This document shows, in pieces, positions 1 through 8,961 of a stretch of DNA of 64,000 nt. A program made the position numbers and the translations under genes. Numbering within the stretch: the stretch's first letter is position 1; every line of letters starts with the position of its first letter. Below the pieces are notes generated by a model, which saw nothing but the letters and a program-made list of their open reading frames with translations, did not search any database and had not been told where the DNA came from. Origin of the DNA: CAVVFX01 sp963747535 (lineage in GTDB: Bacteria; Acidobacteriota; Terriglobia; Bryobacterales; Bryobacteraceae); NCBI GenBank assembly GCA_963747535.1, contig CAVVFX010000023.1, positions 1 through 64,000 of the forward strand, written 5' to 3'.

Positions 1-184
1 TAGCCGGTGGTCCGGGCAACGCGGCATTTGGCCGCGTAACGCTTACAGTGGAGGTACAACGTGGCGTACGGTCGGGGAGGTGCGGTCCGGCGAGTCCCTG
101 GCCGCTCTTTCCTTCGTTTCCGCGGGCAGGCACCGAGCTATCAAAGGGCTCCGTGCGTTAAGTGAACAGCATTGAGGTTTAACC
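1..184. other. Window edge, no gene assigned
   Basis: This stretch precedes the first convincing gene. I see no ORF with a ribosome-binding site; it may include the tail of a gene that begins outside the window. A GAGG motif at 171-174 serves the following gene. Confidence 0.4.
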
Positions 185-1066
185 TTGCTAAACTCTGAGG
201 TGGTGCCGGACCAGGAAACCAGCGCAACTCCAGGAGCGCTGAAGATCAGCGTGCTGGCTTCGGGCAAAGTTCTTCTCGACGGCCGCGAAGCTGGCTTAAG
301 CGAACTCGAAGAGGTGCTGCAGGCCGCGAAACTCAGCGGCTCGGTGGTCCATTATTACCGTGAGAATCCGGAAGACAAAGCGCCTCTCGAGGCCGAAGCG
401 GTTTTCCAGCGGATCATCGCCAATCGCCTCAGAGTAGCTCTCCACACGCAGCCTGATTTTTCCGACAAATTTGACCCGCGGGGACTACCGCAGGCAACGG
501 AGTCAACGGCTCGCCCCGCAAATTTGATCGAGTGGCCCGGAATCGAAATCTTTTTCGCCAAAGTGCGCAAGCAGGCGGCCGGCAGCCGTGGAGTCTCGGT
601 GGTGCGTCCCGACCGCGTTCAGTTTATCGTGCCGGCTCCGCCGCCCGGGTCGATTCAGCCGCAGATGGTCGAAGCCGTCAAGGCCGTGATCCCGTCTGGG
701 GAGCCGAGAAACATCGCGGCCATTGCGGCTCCCGGCGCGCTGGCGGGAGATCCGGATAAGAAGCCGGCTCTCCCCGATCTCGCCAGACGCGTCCCTTTTT
801 TCGGTCTGCTGGTCGGCTTGGCGTACGCCGGACATGCCGTCTGGATCTTCGAAGCCTCAGCGGAATTGGCGAACGCAGGTTGCGAGGACGCTGATCTTCT
901 CATCGTCGACAGTGACGCCATCGCCGCGCTTCCACAAGGTTGGGCAGTAGACGCTGCGCTGATCATGAGGAACCCCAACATTCTGGTGTACGACCGCAAG
1001 CGCCATAAGATCGGCGCCATCCGCACAGCCGGCGAAGTCCCGGGACGGATCGAATTTACGGCTTAA
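185..1066 (+). CDS. Protein with ExbD/TolR-like N-terminal module, function unknown
   Basis: The 293-residue product starts at a TTG codon with a GAGG motif about 10 bases upstream; GTG codons at 200 and 203 are alternatives. Residues about 18-95 follow the pattern of the periplasmic ExbD/TolR domain (a beta strand, an LDG turn, an acidic helix beginning LSELEEVL, then alternating beta and helix). The expected N-terminal membrane helix of ExbD is missing, so it would not work as a normal proton-channel subunit. The remaining 200 residues match nothing I recognise; they include a hydrophobic stretch near 'VPFFGLLVGLAYAGHAVWIF'. The gene faces the minus-strand esterase convergently. The ExbD-like reading is inference from pattern. 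Confidence 0.65.
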   Translation: MLNSEVVPDQETSATPGALKISVLASGKVLLDGREAGLSELEEVLQAAKLSGSVVHYYRENPEDKAPLEAEAVFQRIIANRLRVALHTQPDFSDKFDPRGLPQATESTARPANLIEWPGIEIFFAKVRKQAAGSRGVSVVRPDRVQFIVPAPPPGSIQPQMVEAVKAVIPSGEPRNIAAIAAPGALAGDPDKKPALPDLARRVPFFGLLVGLAYAGHAVWIFEASAELANAGCEDADLLIVDSDAIAALPQGWAVDAALIMRNPNILVYDRKRHKIGAIRTAGEVPGRIEFTA

Positions 1067-1080
1067 TCGGACTGTGGAGT

Positions 1081-1108
1081 AGGCCTTTGGCCAGGCCTTT
1101 TGGCCTGC
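1081..1108. terminator. Palindromic hairpin between convergent genes
   Basis: Two adjacent GGCC-TTT-GGCC palindromes (1081-1092 and 1093-1106, AGGCC/TTTT/GGCCT) lie between the stop codons of two convergent genes. They could end transcription from either side, but there is no clear T-tract, so this is tentative. Confidence 0.3.
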
Positions 1109-1150
1109 TCAACGCGGTAGCCGCATTTCCTCCTGGCCCGCAAGACACCG

Positions 1151-2554
1151 CTATCGCGCGTTAGCGGTCGTCCCGGACGCGCTCTTGAAGTACCGCTCGG
1201 CGAACATGATGAACGTCGGCCAGTTGGGCGCGGGAGTGTGTCCCGCGGTATGCTGGCGGAAGGCTACGTCTCCCTCAATCAGAGTCGTCTCGATGGGCGG
1301 AAATTCAGTGGTCCCGAGATCCTTTTTCCCCAGGAGTCGATAGACGGGACCGGCGCCCACGGCCGCCAGGAACATGCCTTTGGCGTCCACCCAGCCGTCC
1401 CCGTTGGTCGCGCCGGCGCTGATGAAGACGGGACGCGGCGCGCAGAGGGCGACAAGTTCGTGCGAGTCCACGGGCATATCGTTCCAGTGCAGCGGACCGG
1501 CATACTTGATGAAGTTCCCCGCCATCCAGTGGTATTCGCTGGTTCCGGCAACATTCTCCACCAGTTCACCCCAATTGCGGCGGTGGAGCTTCACGCCGCC
1601 TTCACCTGAGGAACTGACGAACGCGATCGCGAAACGCGAATCGTAGGCCATGGCGACGGCCGTAGCCTTCCCGTAACGCGAGTGTCCTTCCAGGCCGACT
1701 TTCTTCGCATCCACGGACTTGTCGGTCTCGAAGTAATCGAGTGCACGGCTCGCTCCCCAGGCCCAGGCACGCAGCGCGCCCCAGTCGTCAAGCTTGCGGG
1801 GCTGGCCTTTATTGGCGAGGCCGATGATACCTTGTGTCAAGCCTGCGCCGTTGTCGGCCTGAATGCTGCTCGGGACGATCGTGGCATAGCCCCAGCCCTG
1901 GGCGAGAACCTGTTGCTGCCAGGTCGGTCCAGTGGGACGCGGAGGAGCAGGAGGCGGCGTTGCCCCCGGTCTCGCGATTCTTGGGAACCCACCGATAAAG
2001 CCGAATTCCATGATCACCGGCACGGGACCCGCCGCGTTCGCGGGAGTCGTCAGCGAGGCCTGGATATCCACGGTGACTTGGGGATAAGAGGAATTGTCGA
2101 CGTGCCCGGTCAGTTGCCTCGTAACCACCGGAACGTCGCCGTTCATTTCTCTCGTCGTCTTGGCCACCTCCCAAACCACTTTGGGTGTGACTTTGGGCAT
2201 GCGGCCATAGATCTCGCGATCGAAATCCTCGACAATTTCGGGGCGGCGCTGGTTCCACCATGCTTTCGCGGTCTTGACCTTCCTGCCGTTCTTCATGACG
2301 AGCGGATCCGGCAAGTCGGGATACGGATTGGCCTTGCTCTCATCGTAATTCGCTGCGTTGGGCGCGTCTTTGTTTCTGCCGTCCGCGCCGTGCCGCAACT
2401 CGTCGATGTGCAGAAGGTCCATCATGCGCTTCAGATCCTCCTGCGAAGTGAGTTGGACGGGCGGCGGCTGGTTGTCTGCACCCGCGGACGCAGACGGAAA
2501 ACCAGCTAGCGTCGAGAGTAGCAGTGAACACTGAATGAATCGCGGTAGAGGCAT
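1151..2554 (-). CDS. Glucuronoyl methylesterase-like (CE15) secreted hydrolase
   Basis: 467 residues with an N-terminal signal peptide (hydrophobic, ending near SASAGA). The nucleophile motif GHSRYGK at residues 290-296 fits the GxSRxGK signature of carbohydrate esterase family 15, whose members cut ester bonds between lignin alcohols and 4-O-methyl-glucuronate in xylan. A second conserved block SSSGEGG (315-320) and a C-terminal QHTAGHT segment supply likely Glu and His partners. The proline-rich loop near 198-210 is unusual. It neighbours an ACS-type transporter and a DUF1080 protein, consistent with hemicellulose or uronate use, though they are separate transcription units. Confidence 0.85.
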   Translation of the reverse strand: MPLPRFIQCSLLLSTLAGFPSASAGADNQPPPVQLTSQEDLKRMMDLLHIDELRHGADGRNKDAPNAANYDESKANPYPDLPDPLVMKNGRKVKTAKAWWNQRRPEIVEDFDREIYGRMPKVTPKVVWEVAKTTREMNGDVPVVTRQLTGHVDNSSYPQVTVDIQASLTTPANAAGPVPVIMEFGFIGGFPRIARPGATPPPAPPRPTGPTWQQQVLAQGWGYATIVPSSIQADNGAGLTQGIIGLANKGQPRKLDDWGALRAWAWGASRALDYFETDKSVDAKKVGLEGHSRYGKATAVAMAYDSRFAIAFVSSSGEGGVKLHRRNWGELVENVAGTSEYHWMAGNFIKYAGPLHWNDMPVDSHELVALCAPRPVFISAGATNGDGWVDAKGMFLAAVGAGPVYRLLGKKDLGTTEFPPIETTLIEGDVAFRQHTAGHTPAPNWPTFIMFAERYFKSASGTTANAR

Positions 2555-2667
2555 GGTTTCCTTCCCGGTGGCGCTTGCCTGAGACAGGGTCCAGATCGAT
2601 TATATGGGAACGAAAGCTTTCACTTAGGGACGATCGGCGTAGAATAACCAGTGGGAGGGAGATCCCG

Positions 2668-3135
2668 ATGGAAGATCGCGTCATTCATCCCAGCATGAAG
2701 ACGGTATGGGCCGTCTACGGACTCGCGTTCGTGATCATTGCCGCGGGAATATGGGCGTATTACGCCTATTTCCAGGACCGGCCCAAGTGGCTGATGGCCC
2801 TTCTGTTGATCTTTTTGGTGTTCCCCATCCGGATGCATATCGAACGCCGGTTGATCACGCTGCGCTTAGAGGGTCATCATCTGACTCTGGAGACTGGACT
2901 CTTATCCCGTACGCGGCGGACGCTAGACATGGCGAAAATCCAGGATGTCACCGTCAAGCAGACGCTCGGACAGCGCATGCGCGGAGTCGGAGACCTCGTG
3001 CTGGAGGATTCCGGCAAGGCCGGCGCGATGGTCATTCGGGATCTGGACCGTCCCCGGGAGATCGCGGATGTCATTATCACGGGTTCCAAGCGTTCTCCGA
3101 TCACCATCACGCCCAGCGAGCCTACGCAGTTGTAA
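2668..3135 (+). CDS. Small bacterial PH-domain (YdbS/bPH2-like) membrane protein
   Basis: 155 residues from the ATG at 2668, chosen because GGGAGGGAG lies 7 bases upstream; a longer in-frame ORF from 2575 has no ribosome-binding site. Two adjacent hydrophobic segments (about residues 14-32 and 38-52) form a hairpin, followed by a soluble domain with the pattern 'RRLITLRLEGHHLTLETG' typical of bacterial PH (DUF304) domains, which begin with a short strand after the membrane hairpin. Role unknown. It is divergent from the esterase, with both start regions in 2555-2667. Confidence 0.7.
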   Translation: MEDRVIHPSMKTVWAVYGLAFVIIAAGIWAYYAYFQDRPKWLMALLLIFLVFPIRMHIERRLITLRLEGHHLTLETGLLSRTRRTLDMAKIQDVTVKQTLGQRMRGVGDLVLEDSGKAGAMVIRDLDRPREIADVIITGSKRSPITITPSEPTQL

Positions 3136-3164
3136 GCGAGACGGGAAACGCCCCGTGTCCTTCG

Positions 3165-3938
3165 TTACAGGTTCTTCAGCCTCCAGTTTTTATACTCGAC
3201 TTTCATCGGCGGCCCCACGTGCACCTGGACGCCAATCAAACCTTCCATCATGCGGCCCGCTGCGTCGTCGTCAATCGTCACGCTCATGAGATGTCCGTTG
3301 ATGATGTGCATCAGGATGTTGCCGCGAATGATCAGGTGAATCGCATTCCAGTCGTTGGTGATGAGTGCGGCGAGTTCCTTATTGGCGCCCACACTCGAAA
3401 GAATGGCCGGCGGCGCGGTGCCCGTCACGTGGGTCACGTCTCCCCGCTCGGCCAGGAACAGACGCCCCTTCTCCTCGTAGTTATTGCCCGTGTAGCGATT
3501 CAGGCCATCGATATCGCACTGGTATCCACGCATGGCGAACTGGTTGGAGGGAGTGACCTTGTCCGGAACCACCACGCTACGGTAATTGATCCCACTGTTG
3601 CCTCCGGAGGTGATGCGATAATCCACCTGCAACTCGAAATCCTTCGGCGAGCCGCCGCGCCAGATGATGAAGGTGTTGCTTTTGATGATGGTTTCGGGCG
3701 TGATCTCGCCCACCATCACGCCGTCCGCGACGCGCCAGTACTTGGGATCGCCCTCCCAACCCGCCAAAGTTTTTCCGTCGAAGATAGAGGTGAATCCGGG
3801 CTCGTCGCCGGTCAGGGGTTTCGGCCGGTCGCTCTGCTTCGGCACGAACTGTTGCGCACTGAGTTGAGTTAGTCCCCCGATCATTGAGGCAATGAAGCGT
3901 CTTCGTCCGTTGGTGTCCATGGGTTCTATTGTATTCAT
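3165..3938 (-). CDS. DUF1080 (3-keto-disaccharide hydrolase-type) secreted protein
   Basis: 257 residues from the ATG at 3938, or 251 from an in-frame ATG at 3920. The leader GRRRFIASMIGG resembles a twin-arginine signal. The motif 'FDGKTLAGWEGDPKYWRV' near residues 53-70 is the hallmark of DUF1080, a concanavalin-like beta-sandwich domain with some members acting on 3-keto-glycosides. The start overlaps the stop of the upstream transporter as ATGA, which supports translational coupling and the longer start. Substrate unknown; a role in handling sugars brought in by the partner transporter is inference. Confidence 0.8.
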   Translation of the reverse strand: MNTIEPMDTNGRRRFIASMIGGLTQLSAQQFVPKQSDRPKPLTGDEPGFTSIFDGKTLAGWEGDPKYWRVADGVMVGEITPETIIKSNTFIIWRGGSPKDFELQVDYRITSGGNSGINYRSVVVPDKVTPSNQFAMRGYQCDIDGLNRYTGNNYEEKGRLFLAERGDVTHVTGTAPPAILSSVGANKELAALITNDWNAIHLIIRGNILMHIINGHLMSVTIDDDAAGRMMEGLIGVQVHVGPPMKVEYKNWRLKNL

Positions 3939-5224
3939 GGATCGGTGGCGCAGGCGGTTTCGCCTGCGGGTTTCGATTTTTTAAAATCCTCTCTTTCCAG
4001 TTGCTGCGTGGGATCGATACGCGTGAACAGCACAGCGGCAATCAGCACCATGGCCGCCACGATCCAGACCGGCTGTTGGTAGTTATTGGTGGCCTTCACA
4101 ACGTAGCCGAACAGGACCGAACAGACGAGCCCGCCCAACTGTCCGGCGGTATTCATGACTCCGGTCACAACCCCGGCGCGGCGTCCGCCGATATCGAGAC
4201 ACACGGCCCAGGCCGTCGGCAGCATGAGATCGGCGACGCCGAACCCCATGGTTGACATCACCACAATGGCAGTATGATCGCGGGTGAGGGTCATAGACGT
4301 AAGCAACACGGCTTCGCCCACCAGTGCGGTGCAGCCGATCAGGCGGCGTCCGGTTTTCAAACCCACTCTGGCCACCAGGGCATCGCTCAGAAATCCTCCG
4401 GCCAGGTTTCCGGCCGCACCCAGGAAATACGGCAGTGCGGTGAACAGTCCCATTTCGCGCTCGGTAAACCCGGCGCCCTTTACCAGGTACACCGGAAACC
4501 AGCCGAAATAGAACCACGACCCGAAGGCCTGAAAAAAGTACATGGTGAAAATCAGCCAGAGCTGGCGTTTCGAAAGCAATTCGCGCCAGGGGATCCGGGT
4601 GTGTGCGATTGGAACGGCCCCGACTCCGATCTCAGCTAATTCCTGGCTGGTGATGCCGGGTTGTTCGGCCGGGCGATCGTGATACCAGACGTGCCAGCAA
4701 ATCGCCCAGAGCGCACCCAGCGCGCCTAACAGGCCAAAGGTCGCGCGCCATCCTATCGAAGATTGCAGGGGCACCACGATCAGGGGAGCCAGCGCGCCAC
4801 CGAAACGGCTGGCGGCCCAGATGAAACCTTGGGTGCGGGCACGTTCGCGGACGGGAAACCAGCGTCCCAGTGCGCCCGCGATGTTCGGATAGGCTCCAGC
4901 TTCGCCTATGCCGAACAGGAAGCGCGTGGCGAGCATCACCGGGAAGGTGCGCGCGAGGCCGGTCAGACCGGTGAAGACCGACCACCACAGGACGACCCGC
5001 ATCAGCACGCTACGCTGGCCGCGGCGGTCGCCGAGGGCGCCGGTGGGCACTTCAAAGAAGCCGTAAGCCAGCAGGAACGCTCCCAATACCCATCCCCAAC
5101 GCTCCGGGGTAATACCCAGTTCCTGCTGAATACGTAGCGCAGCTACCGATATGCTGATGCGGTCCAGGAAGGTAATGATGGCGAGCGAAACCAGCAGCAG
5201 CAGGACACCATAACGTTTCTTCAA
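3935..5224 (-). CDS. MFS transporter, ACS (hexuronate/glucarate-type) family
   Basis: 429 residues with about 12 hydrophobic segments. The motif TFLDRISISVAALRIQ at the end of helix 1, the GxLGDRRGQR loop between helices 2 and 3, and 'RFLFGIGEAGAYPN' in helix 4 are typical of the anion:cation symporter family, which carries hexuronates and sugar acids into the cytoplasm. Its stop overlaps the DUF1080 start by four bases. The last codons (PAGETACAT) are encoded by a dispersed palindrome, so the C-terminal tail has been replaced or extended by a repeat (see 3944-3970). Confidence 0.88.
   Translation of the reverse strand: MKKRYGVLLLLVSLAIITFLDRISISVAALRIQQELGITPERWGWVLGAFLLAYGFFEVPTGALGDRRGQRSVLMRVVLWWSVFTGLTGLARTFPVMLATRFLFGIGEAGAYPNIAGALGRWFPVRERARTQGFIWAASRFGGALAPLIVVPLQSSIGWRATFGLLGALGALWAICWHVWYHDRPAEQPGITSQELAEIGVGAVPIAHTRIPWRELLSKRQLWLIFTMYFFQAFGSWFYFGWFPVYLVKGAGFTEREMGLFTALPYFLGAAGNLAGGFLSDALVARVGLKTGRRLIGCTALVGEAVLLTSMTLTRDHTAIVVMSTMGFGVADLMLPTAWAVCLDIGGRRAGVVTGVMNTAGQLGGLVCSVLFGYVVKATNNYQQPVWIVAAMVLIAAVLFTRIDPTQQLEREDFKKSKPAGETACATDP
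3944..3970. repeat. Dispersed palindrome (GCAGGCG...CGCCTGC) inside a coding end
   Basis: The core GCAGGCGGTTTCGCCTGC at 3950-3967 is the same palindrome seen at 5317-5334, 5370-5389 and 48516-48535. Here it encodes the last residues of the ACS transporter. Confidence 0.75.
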
Positions 5225-5311
5225 ACCAAATCTCCGCGCAACTACTGTACTAGAGAACGAGCTAGCGAGGAGCGCCCGGGAACAGTCTCAAGAGGCAGTT
5301 GCAAAATCCGG

Positions 5312-5412
5312 CCTGCGCAGGCGAAACCGCCTGCGCCACCCCTGCAAAGTCCAGTGTTTGACCGGGAGAGGCAGGCGCTTTCGCCTGCCTCGGCCGCAAG
5401 CGGCCGAATTTG
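5312..5412. repeat. Cluster of dispersed palindromes upstream of the subtilase
   Basis: The gap 5225-5471 contains three palindromes in a row: GCAGGCGAAACCGCCTGC (5317-5334), GGCAGGCGCTTTCGCCTGCC (5370-5389) and TCGGCCGCAAGCGGCCGA (5390-5407). With the GTCCAGTGTTT between them, the block matches 48490-48556 in inverted orientation. The remaining bases of the gap must hold the promoter of the subtilase, which I cannot place. Confidence 0.75.
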
Positions 5413-5471
5413 AAGCTCCGTCGCACAAATGCACGGTGACCATTATCTGCCGCGCCGCGTCCTCATTGGGT

Positions 5472-8400
5472 ATGCTACGTCTGGTGTGTATGCTACGTCT
5501 GGTTTGGATTTTTATTGGCACCGTACTGTGCCTCGCTGCGGCACCGTCGAATGAGCCTGTCGGCGATTACGCCTTGATCCTGAACACTCCCTCGCTTTCC
5601 GAGAGGGCCGTGCCCATCGGCAACCTCCGTGCCGAACAGCAGTCTGTCCAAAAGGAATTGCTGAAACGCGGCATTCCTTTCATCGGTTCGGCCTCGACCC
5701 TTGTCAACGCTGTCTTTGTCCGGCTGCCCATGACGCGGGCCGGTGAGTTGCAGAACATTCCCGGCGTCCGCGTGGCGGCGTACCTTCCGCCTCTGCACCG
5801 CCATCTGAACCGTGCGCTCGACCTGGTGAACGCGTCGGCCGCCTGGTCGCAACTCGGCGGACAGGCGAATGCCGGCGCAGGAGTAAAAATCGCCGTCATC
5901 GACAGCGGCATCGACCAGACCCATCCGGCGCTGCAGGACCCTTCGCTTCAACCGCCGGCCGGGTATCCCCTGGGCAACACGAGTTTCACGAATAGCAAGG
6001 TGATCGTGGCCCGTAGCTACGTTGCGGACCTCCCCTATGTGGGGGTCACTCCCCAGTATTCCCTGCCCGACGACACGACGCCGAGCGACCATTTCGGCCA
6101 CGGCACCGCCATCGCCATGATCGCAGCCGGTGCGCCAGTGCAAGCTCCGGTAGCTTCCATCAGCGGGATCGCGCCCAAAGCCTTCCTCGGCAACTACAAG
6201 ATCTACGGGAGTCCGGGAATCAATGACAACCCGACCGGTGCAGTCGTCATCCAGGCGCTCGAAGACGCCTTGAATGACGGCATGGACATCGCCGTTCTGG
6301 CCAGCGGCAGCGCGGCGCTCTACGGCCCATTCGACCAGGTCGCGCAGTGTCAGCCCCAGAACGTTCCGTCGTATATCCCGAGCGCGGCATGCGATGTTTT
6401 GAGCTACGCCGTCGAGCATGCCGTCCAGATGGGCATGACGGTGGTAGTGTCGGCCGGGGAAGACGCCGAATCAGGATACAATTTTCCAACCTATGCGACC
6501 ATCAACTCGCCGGGGACGGCTCCGGATGCCATCACGGTGGGGGCGACCACGAATTCACACGTTCTCTATAACAGGGTCTCGCTCGCGGGAACCGTTCCTG
6601 CCAATCTTACGGGAATCGACGCCCTCTTCGGCCAGGCTTTGAAGCCCGGATCAAGTTTTGCAGCGCCACTCATCGATGTCACTGTCACGGGCAACGACGG
6701 GTTGGCATGCGATCCGTTGCCGCTCAATTCACTCACCGGCGCCGTCGCTTTGATCCAGCGCGGAACCTGCGCCTTCGACTACAAATCGAATAACGCCAAG
6801 ACCGCCGGAGCCGTTGGCGTGCTCCTGTACCTCGAAAGCGGGGATGACGATATCTTTACCCCGACCGGACTCGAGGACACAGCCAGCCCGCTCGTGGCGA
6901 TCGGCAACACTCCAGGACTGGCGATAAAATCTTATATCGCGGCACACCCAGGCACCAGCGTGATCCTCGACCCTTCCTGGCACGAAGAGAACTCGACTCC
7001 CGACATAGTGGCAGACTACAGTTCGCGTGGTCCGTCGATCGGATTGTTCTCGACTCCCTCGGTCTTCGTCGTCAAACCGGACCTGGTTGCACCGGGAGGC
7101 GATATCTATACTGCAGCCCAGCGCCTTGATCCCAACGGCGACCTATACGACGCGTCCGGCTACACCACGGTGGATGGCAACAGCTTCTCGGCCGCGATGG
7201 TGGCCGGGGCGGTCGCGCTGGTCAAGCAGGCGCACCCGGGATACAGTCCGGCACAGCTTAAATCCGCTGTGGTGAATACCGCGTCAACTAATATTCAGGA
7301 TGATGCGGGGCTGGCGCGAGTCCGATCGGCCGGCGCGGGCAAACTCAACGTACAGTCAGCCGTGTCATCCCAGATATCCGTCAATCCTCCGAGCCTCGCG
7401 TTCGCCGTCGGGGCGGCTCTGCCCTCGGCGTCCCTCACCGTCGTCAATGCTGGAACTGCGTCGCAAACGTTGAGTCTCAGCGTGGCGCAGCGCGATGCCG
7501 ATGCTCACACGAAAGTCACGGTGCCGTCATCTGTCACCGTGCCCGCGGGCCAAACCACGATGATCCCGGTCAGTCTGACGGGCAGCCTTCCGAATCCGGG
7601 ATCGTACGAAGGGCAGGTCAACATCACCGGGTCGGGCGTGAGCCTGCATGTACCGTACACCTATCTGGTAAGCGATGGCGTGCCGGCCAATATCTTTCCG
7701 GTGCTGGGCGATTCGTGGGTAAGCGTTCCCGGCGCAACTGGACATGTGATTGCGTCACGCGTCATTGATCAGTACGGCGTGCCGGTGCCCGCGGTGCCGG
7801 TGACTTGGACGGTCAACGAGGGAGGCGGTCAGATCGACAGCCCCGGCGGAATTCCCAATGCGGATGTCGAAACCGATATCTACGGGACGGCCGGCGCGAC
7901 GGTCGATTTCGGAAACCAGTTCGGCGACCAGATCTTCACCGCCAATCTGGGTACGTTCTCTTGGGAATTCGACTTGTATGCCTCACTATTCCCGGTAATT
8001 AGTCCCAACGGAGTAGTTAACGGTGCGAGTTTCCTGAATTCGCCGGTCGCGGCGGGCTCTTATATCACCATCAATGGCCAGAACCTGGCGCATGTCACGG
8101 CTAACTATGTTACAACCGGCCTGCCGCTGGCTATTGCGGCAACTAGCGTCAGTTTCGATGTGCCTTCAGCCGGAATCAGCGTACCGGGTCATATCTCCTA
8201 TATAAGTCCGGCCCAGGTGAATGTGCAGGTTCCCTGGGAGGTGCAGGGTAATTCGCAGACGCTGATGAAAGTGATCACGGCGGGAATCGCAAGTCAGCTC
8301 TATGCCTTGCCTCTTGCCGCGTATGGTCCGGCGGTTTTCGAATATACCGGAGCCGACGGCCGGTTGTACGCGGCAGCGCTCGATGCCAATGCTCAGCTCA

Positions 8401-8720
8401 TCACCACAGCCAACCCGGCGCAACGCGGCCAATACATCTCGATATATGCGAATGGCTTGGGACCGGTAACCAACCAGCCTGCGAGCGGGGCTACCAGTCC
8501 GGTGTCTCCGCTAGCTCAGTCGACCTCCCCTGGCGCCATCTCAGTCACCATCGGCGGACAGCCCGCCACTGTTACTTTTGTTGGACTTGCGCCCAACTAC
8601 GTAGGCCTCTATCAGTTGAATGTGGTAGTTGCTACGGATGTTCCTTCCGGAGTACAACCGCTGGTTATCACGGGGAACAGCGTAGTGGGCAAGGCTTCAC
8701 TCCTTGCGGTCAGTCCGTAA
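5472..8720 (+). CDS. Secreted subtilisin-like protease (S8) with PA domain and TIGR03437 C-terminus
   Basis: About 1082 residues from the ATG at 5472 (a second ATG at 5490 lies in an 18-bp tandem duplication that repeats MLRLV). A short signal peptide is followed by an I9-like propeptide. The catalytic triad is visible: Asp144 in AVIDSGID, His210 in DHFGHGTA, Ser571 in DGNSFSAAMVAG (the usual GTS is GNS here). A protease-associated domain is inserted at about residues 400-500 (GAVALIQRGTCAFDYKSNNA). After an Ig-like section the last 230 residues form the Solibacter-type TIGR03437 module (GVVNGASF, SPAQVNVQVPWE). Expected role: extracellular protein breakdown. The upstream start in the same frame at 5358 runs through repeats and is unlikely. 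Confidence 0.88.
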   Translation: MLRLVCMLRLVWIFIGTVLCLAAAPSNEPVGDYALILNTPSLSERAVPIGNLRAEQQSVQKELLKRGIPFIGSASTLVNAVFVRLPMTRAGELQNIPGVRVAAYLPPLHRHLNRALDLVNASAAWSQLGGQANAGAGVKIAVIDSGIDQTHPALQDPSLQPPAGYPLGNTSFTNSKVIVARSYVADLPYVGVTPQYSLPDDTTPSDHFGHGTAIAMIAAGAPVQAPVASISGIAPKAFLGNYKIYGSPGINDNPTGAVVIQALEDALNDGMDIAVLASGSAALYGPFDQVAQCQPQNVPSYIPSAACDVLSYAVEHAVQMGMTVVVSAGEDAESGYNFPTYATINSPGTAPDAITVGATTNSHVLYNRVSLAGTVPANLTGIDALFGQALKPGSSFAAPLIDVTVTGNDGLACDPLPLNSLTGAVALIQRGTCAFDYKSNNAKTAGAVGVLLYLESGDDDIFTPTGLEDTASPLVAIGNTPGLAIKSYIAAHPGTSVILDPSWHEENSTPDIVADYSSRGPSIGLFSTPSVFVVKPDLVAPGGDIYTAAQRLDPNGDLYDASGYTTVDGNSFSAAMVAGAVALVKQAHPGYSPAQLKSAVVNTASTNIQDDAGLARVRSAGAGKLNVQSAVSSQISVNPPSLAFAVGAALPSASLTVVNAGTASQTLSLSVAQRDADAHTKVTVPSSVTVPAGQTTMIPVSLTGSLPNPGSYEGQVNITGSGVSLHVPYTYLVSDGVPANIFPVLGDSWVSVPGATGHVIASRVIDQYGVPVPAVPVTWTVNEGGGQIDSPGGIPNADVETDIYGTAGATVDFGNQFGDQIFTANLGTFSWEFDLYASLFPVISPNGVVNGASFLNSPVAAGSYITINGQNLAHVTANYVTTGLPLAIAATSVSFDVPSAGISVPGHISYISPAQVNVQVPWEVQGNSQTLMKVITAGIASQLYALPLAAYGPAVFEYTGADGRLYAAALDANAQLITTANPAQRGQYISIYANGLGPVTNQPASGATSPVSPLAQSTSPGAISVTIGGQPATVTFVGLAPNYVGLYQLNVVVATDVPSGVQPLVITGNSVVGKASLLAVSP

Positions 8721-8961
8721 TGACGATGGGTAATTACAAGAAAAGTAGCTCGAATGTTAAACTTCGGTTGGCTTAGTACCGATAGGACAAAGAGAGAGGA
8801 TCTTTATTTTGATGAGGATCGATTGACTGTAACGCTAGTTATAATGTCGATAAGCCAGGGAAAAAGCCGAAGGGAAAACAAGTCAAGAGATGGCGAGTAA
8901 ACAGGCGAGCGGGCGGCTTCTGCAGGATCCTGGTCGGGCCGGGGTGAAAGGGAATAAGAGC
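8721..8961 (+). other. Intergenic leader of the coiled-coil protein gene
   Basis: A TATAAT at 8840-8845 is a possible -10 element. The nearest TTGACT (8823-8828) is only 11 bases upstream, too close for a normal -35, so the promoter is uncertain. AAAGGGA lies 8 bases before the ATG at 8962. Confidence 0.3.

Noticed and set aside
1682..2509. 275-codon plus-strand ORF opposite the CE15 esterase
   Set aside because: Shadow frame of the esterase; His/Arg-rich and without a start site.
2706..3872. 388-codon plus-strand ORF across the PH-domain gene and the DUF1080 gene
   Set aside because: It crosses two genes on opposite strands that both have recognisable domains.
8823..8845. TTGACT and TATAAT as a sigma-70 promoter
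   Set aside because: The spacer is 11 bases, too short for a functional -35/-10 pair; kept only as a possible -10.
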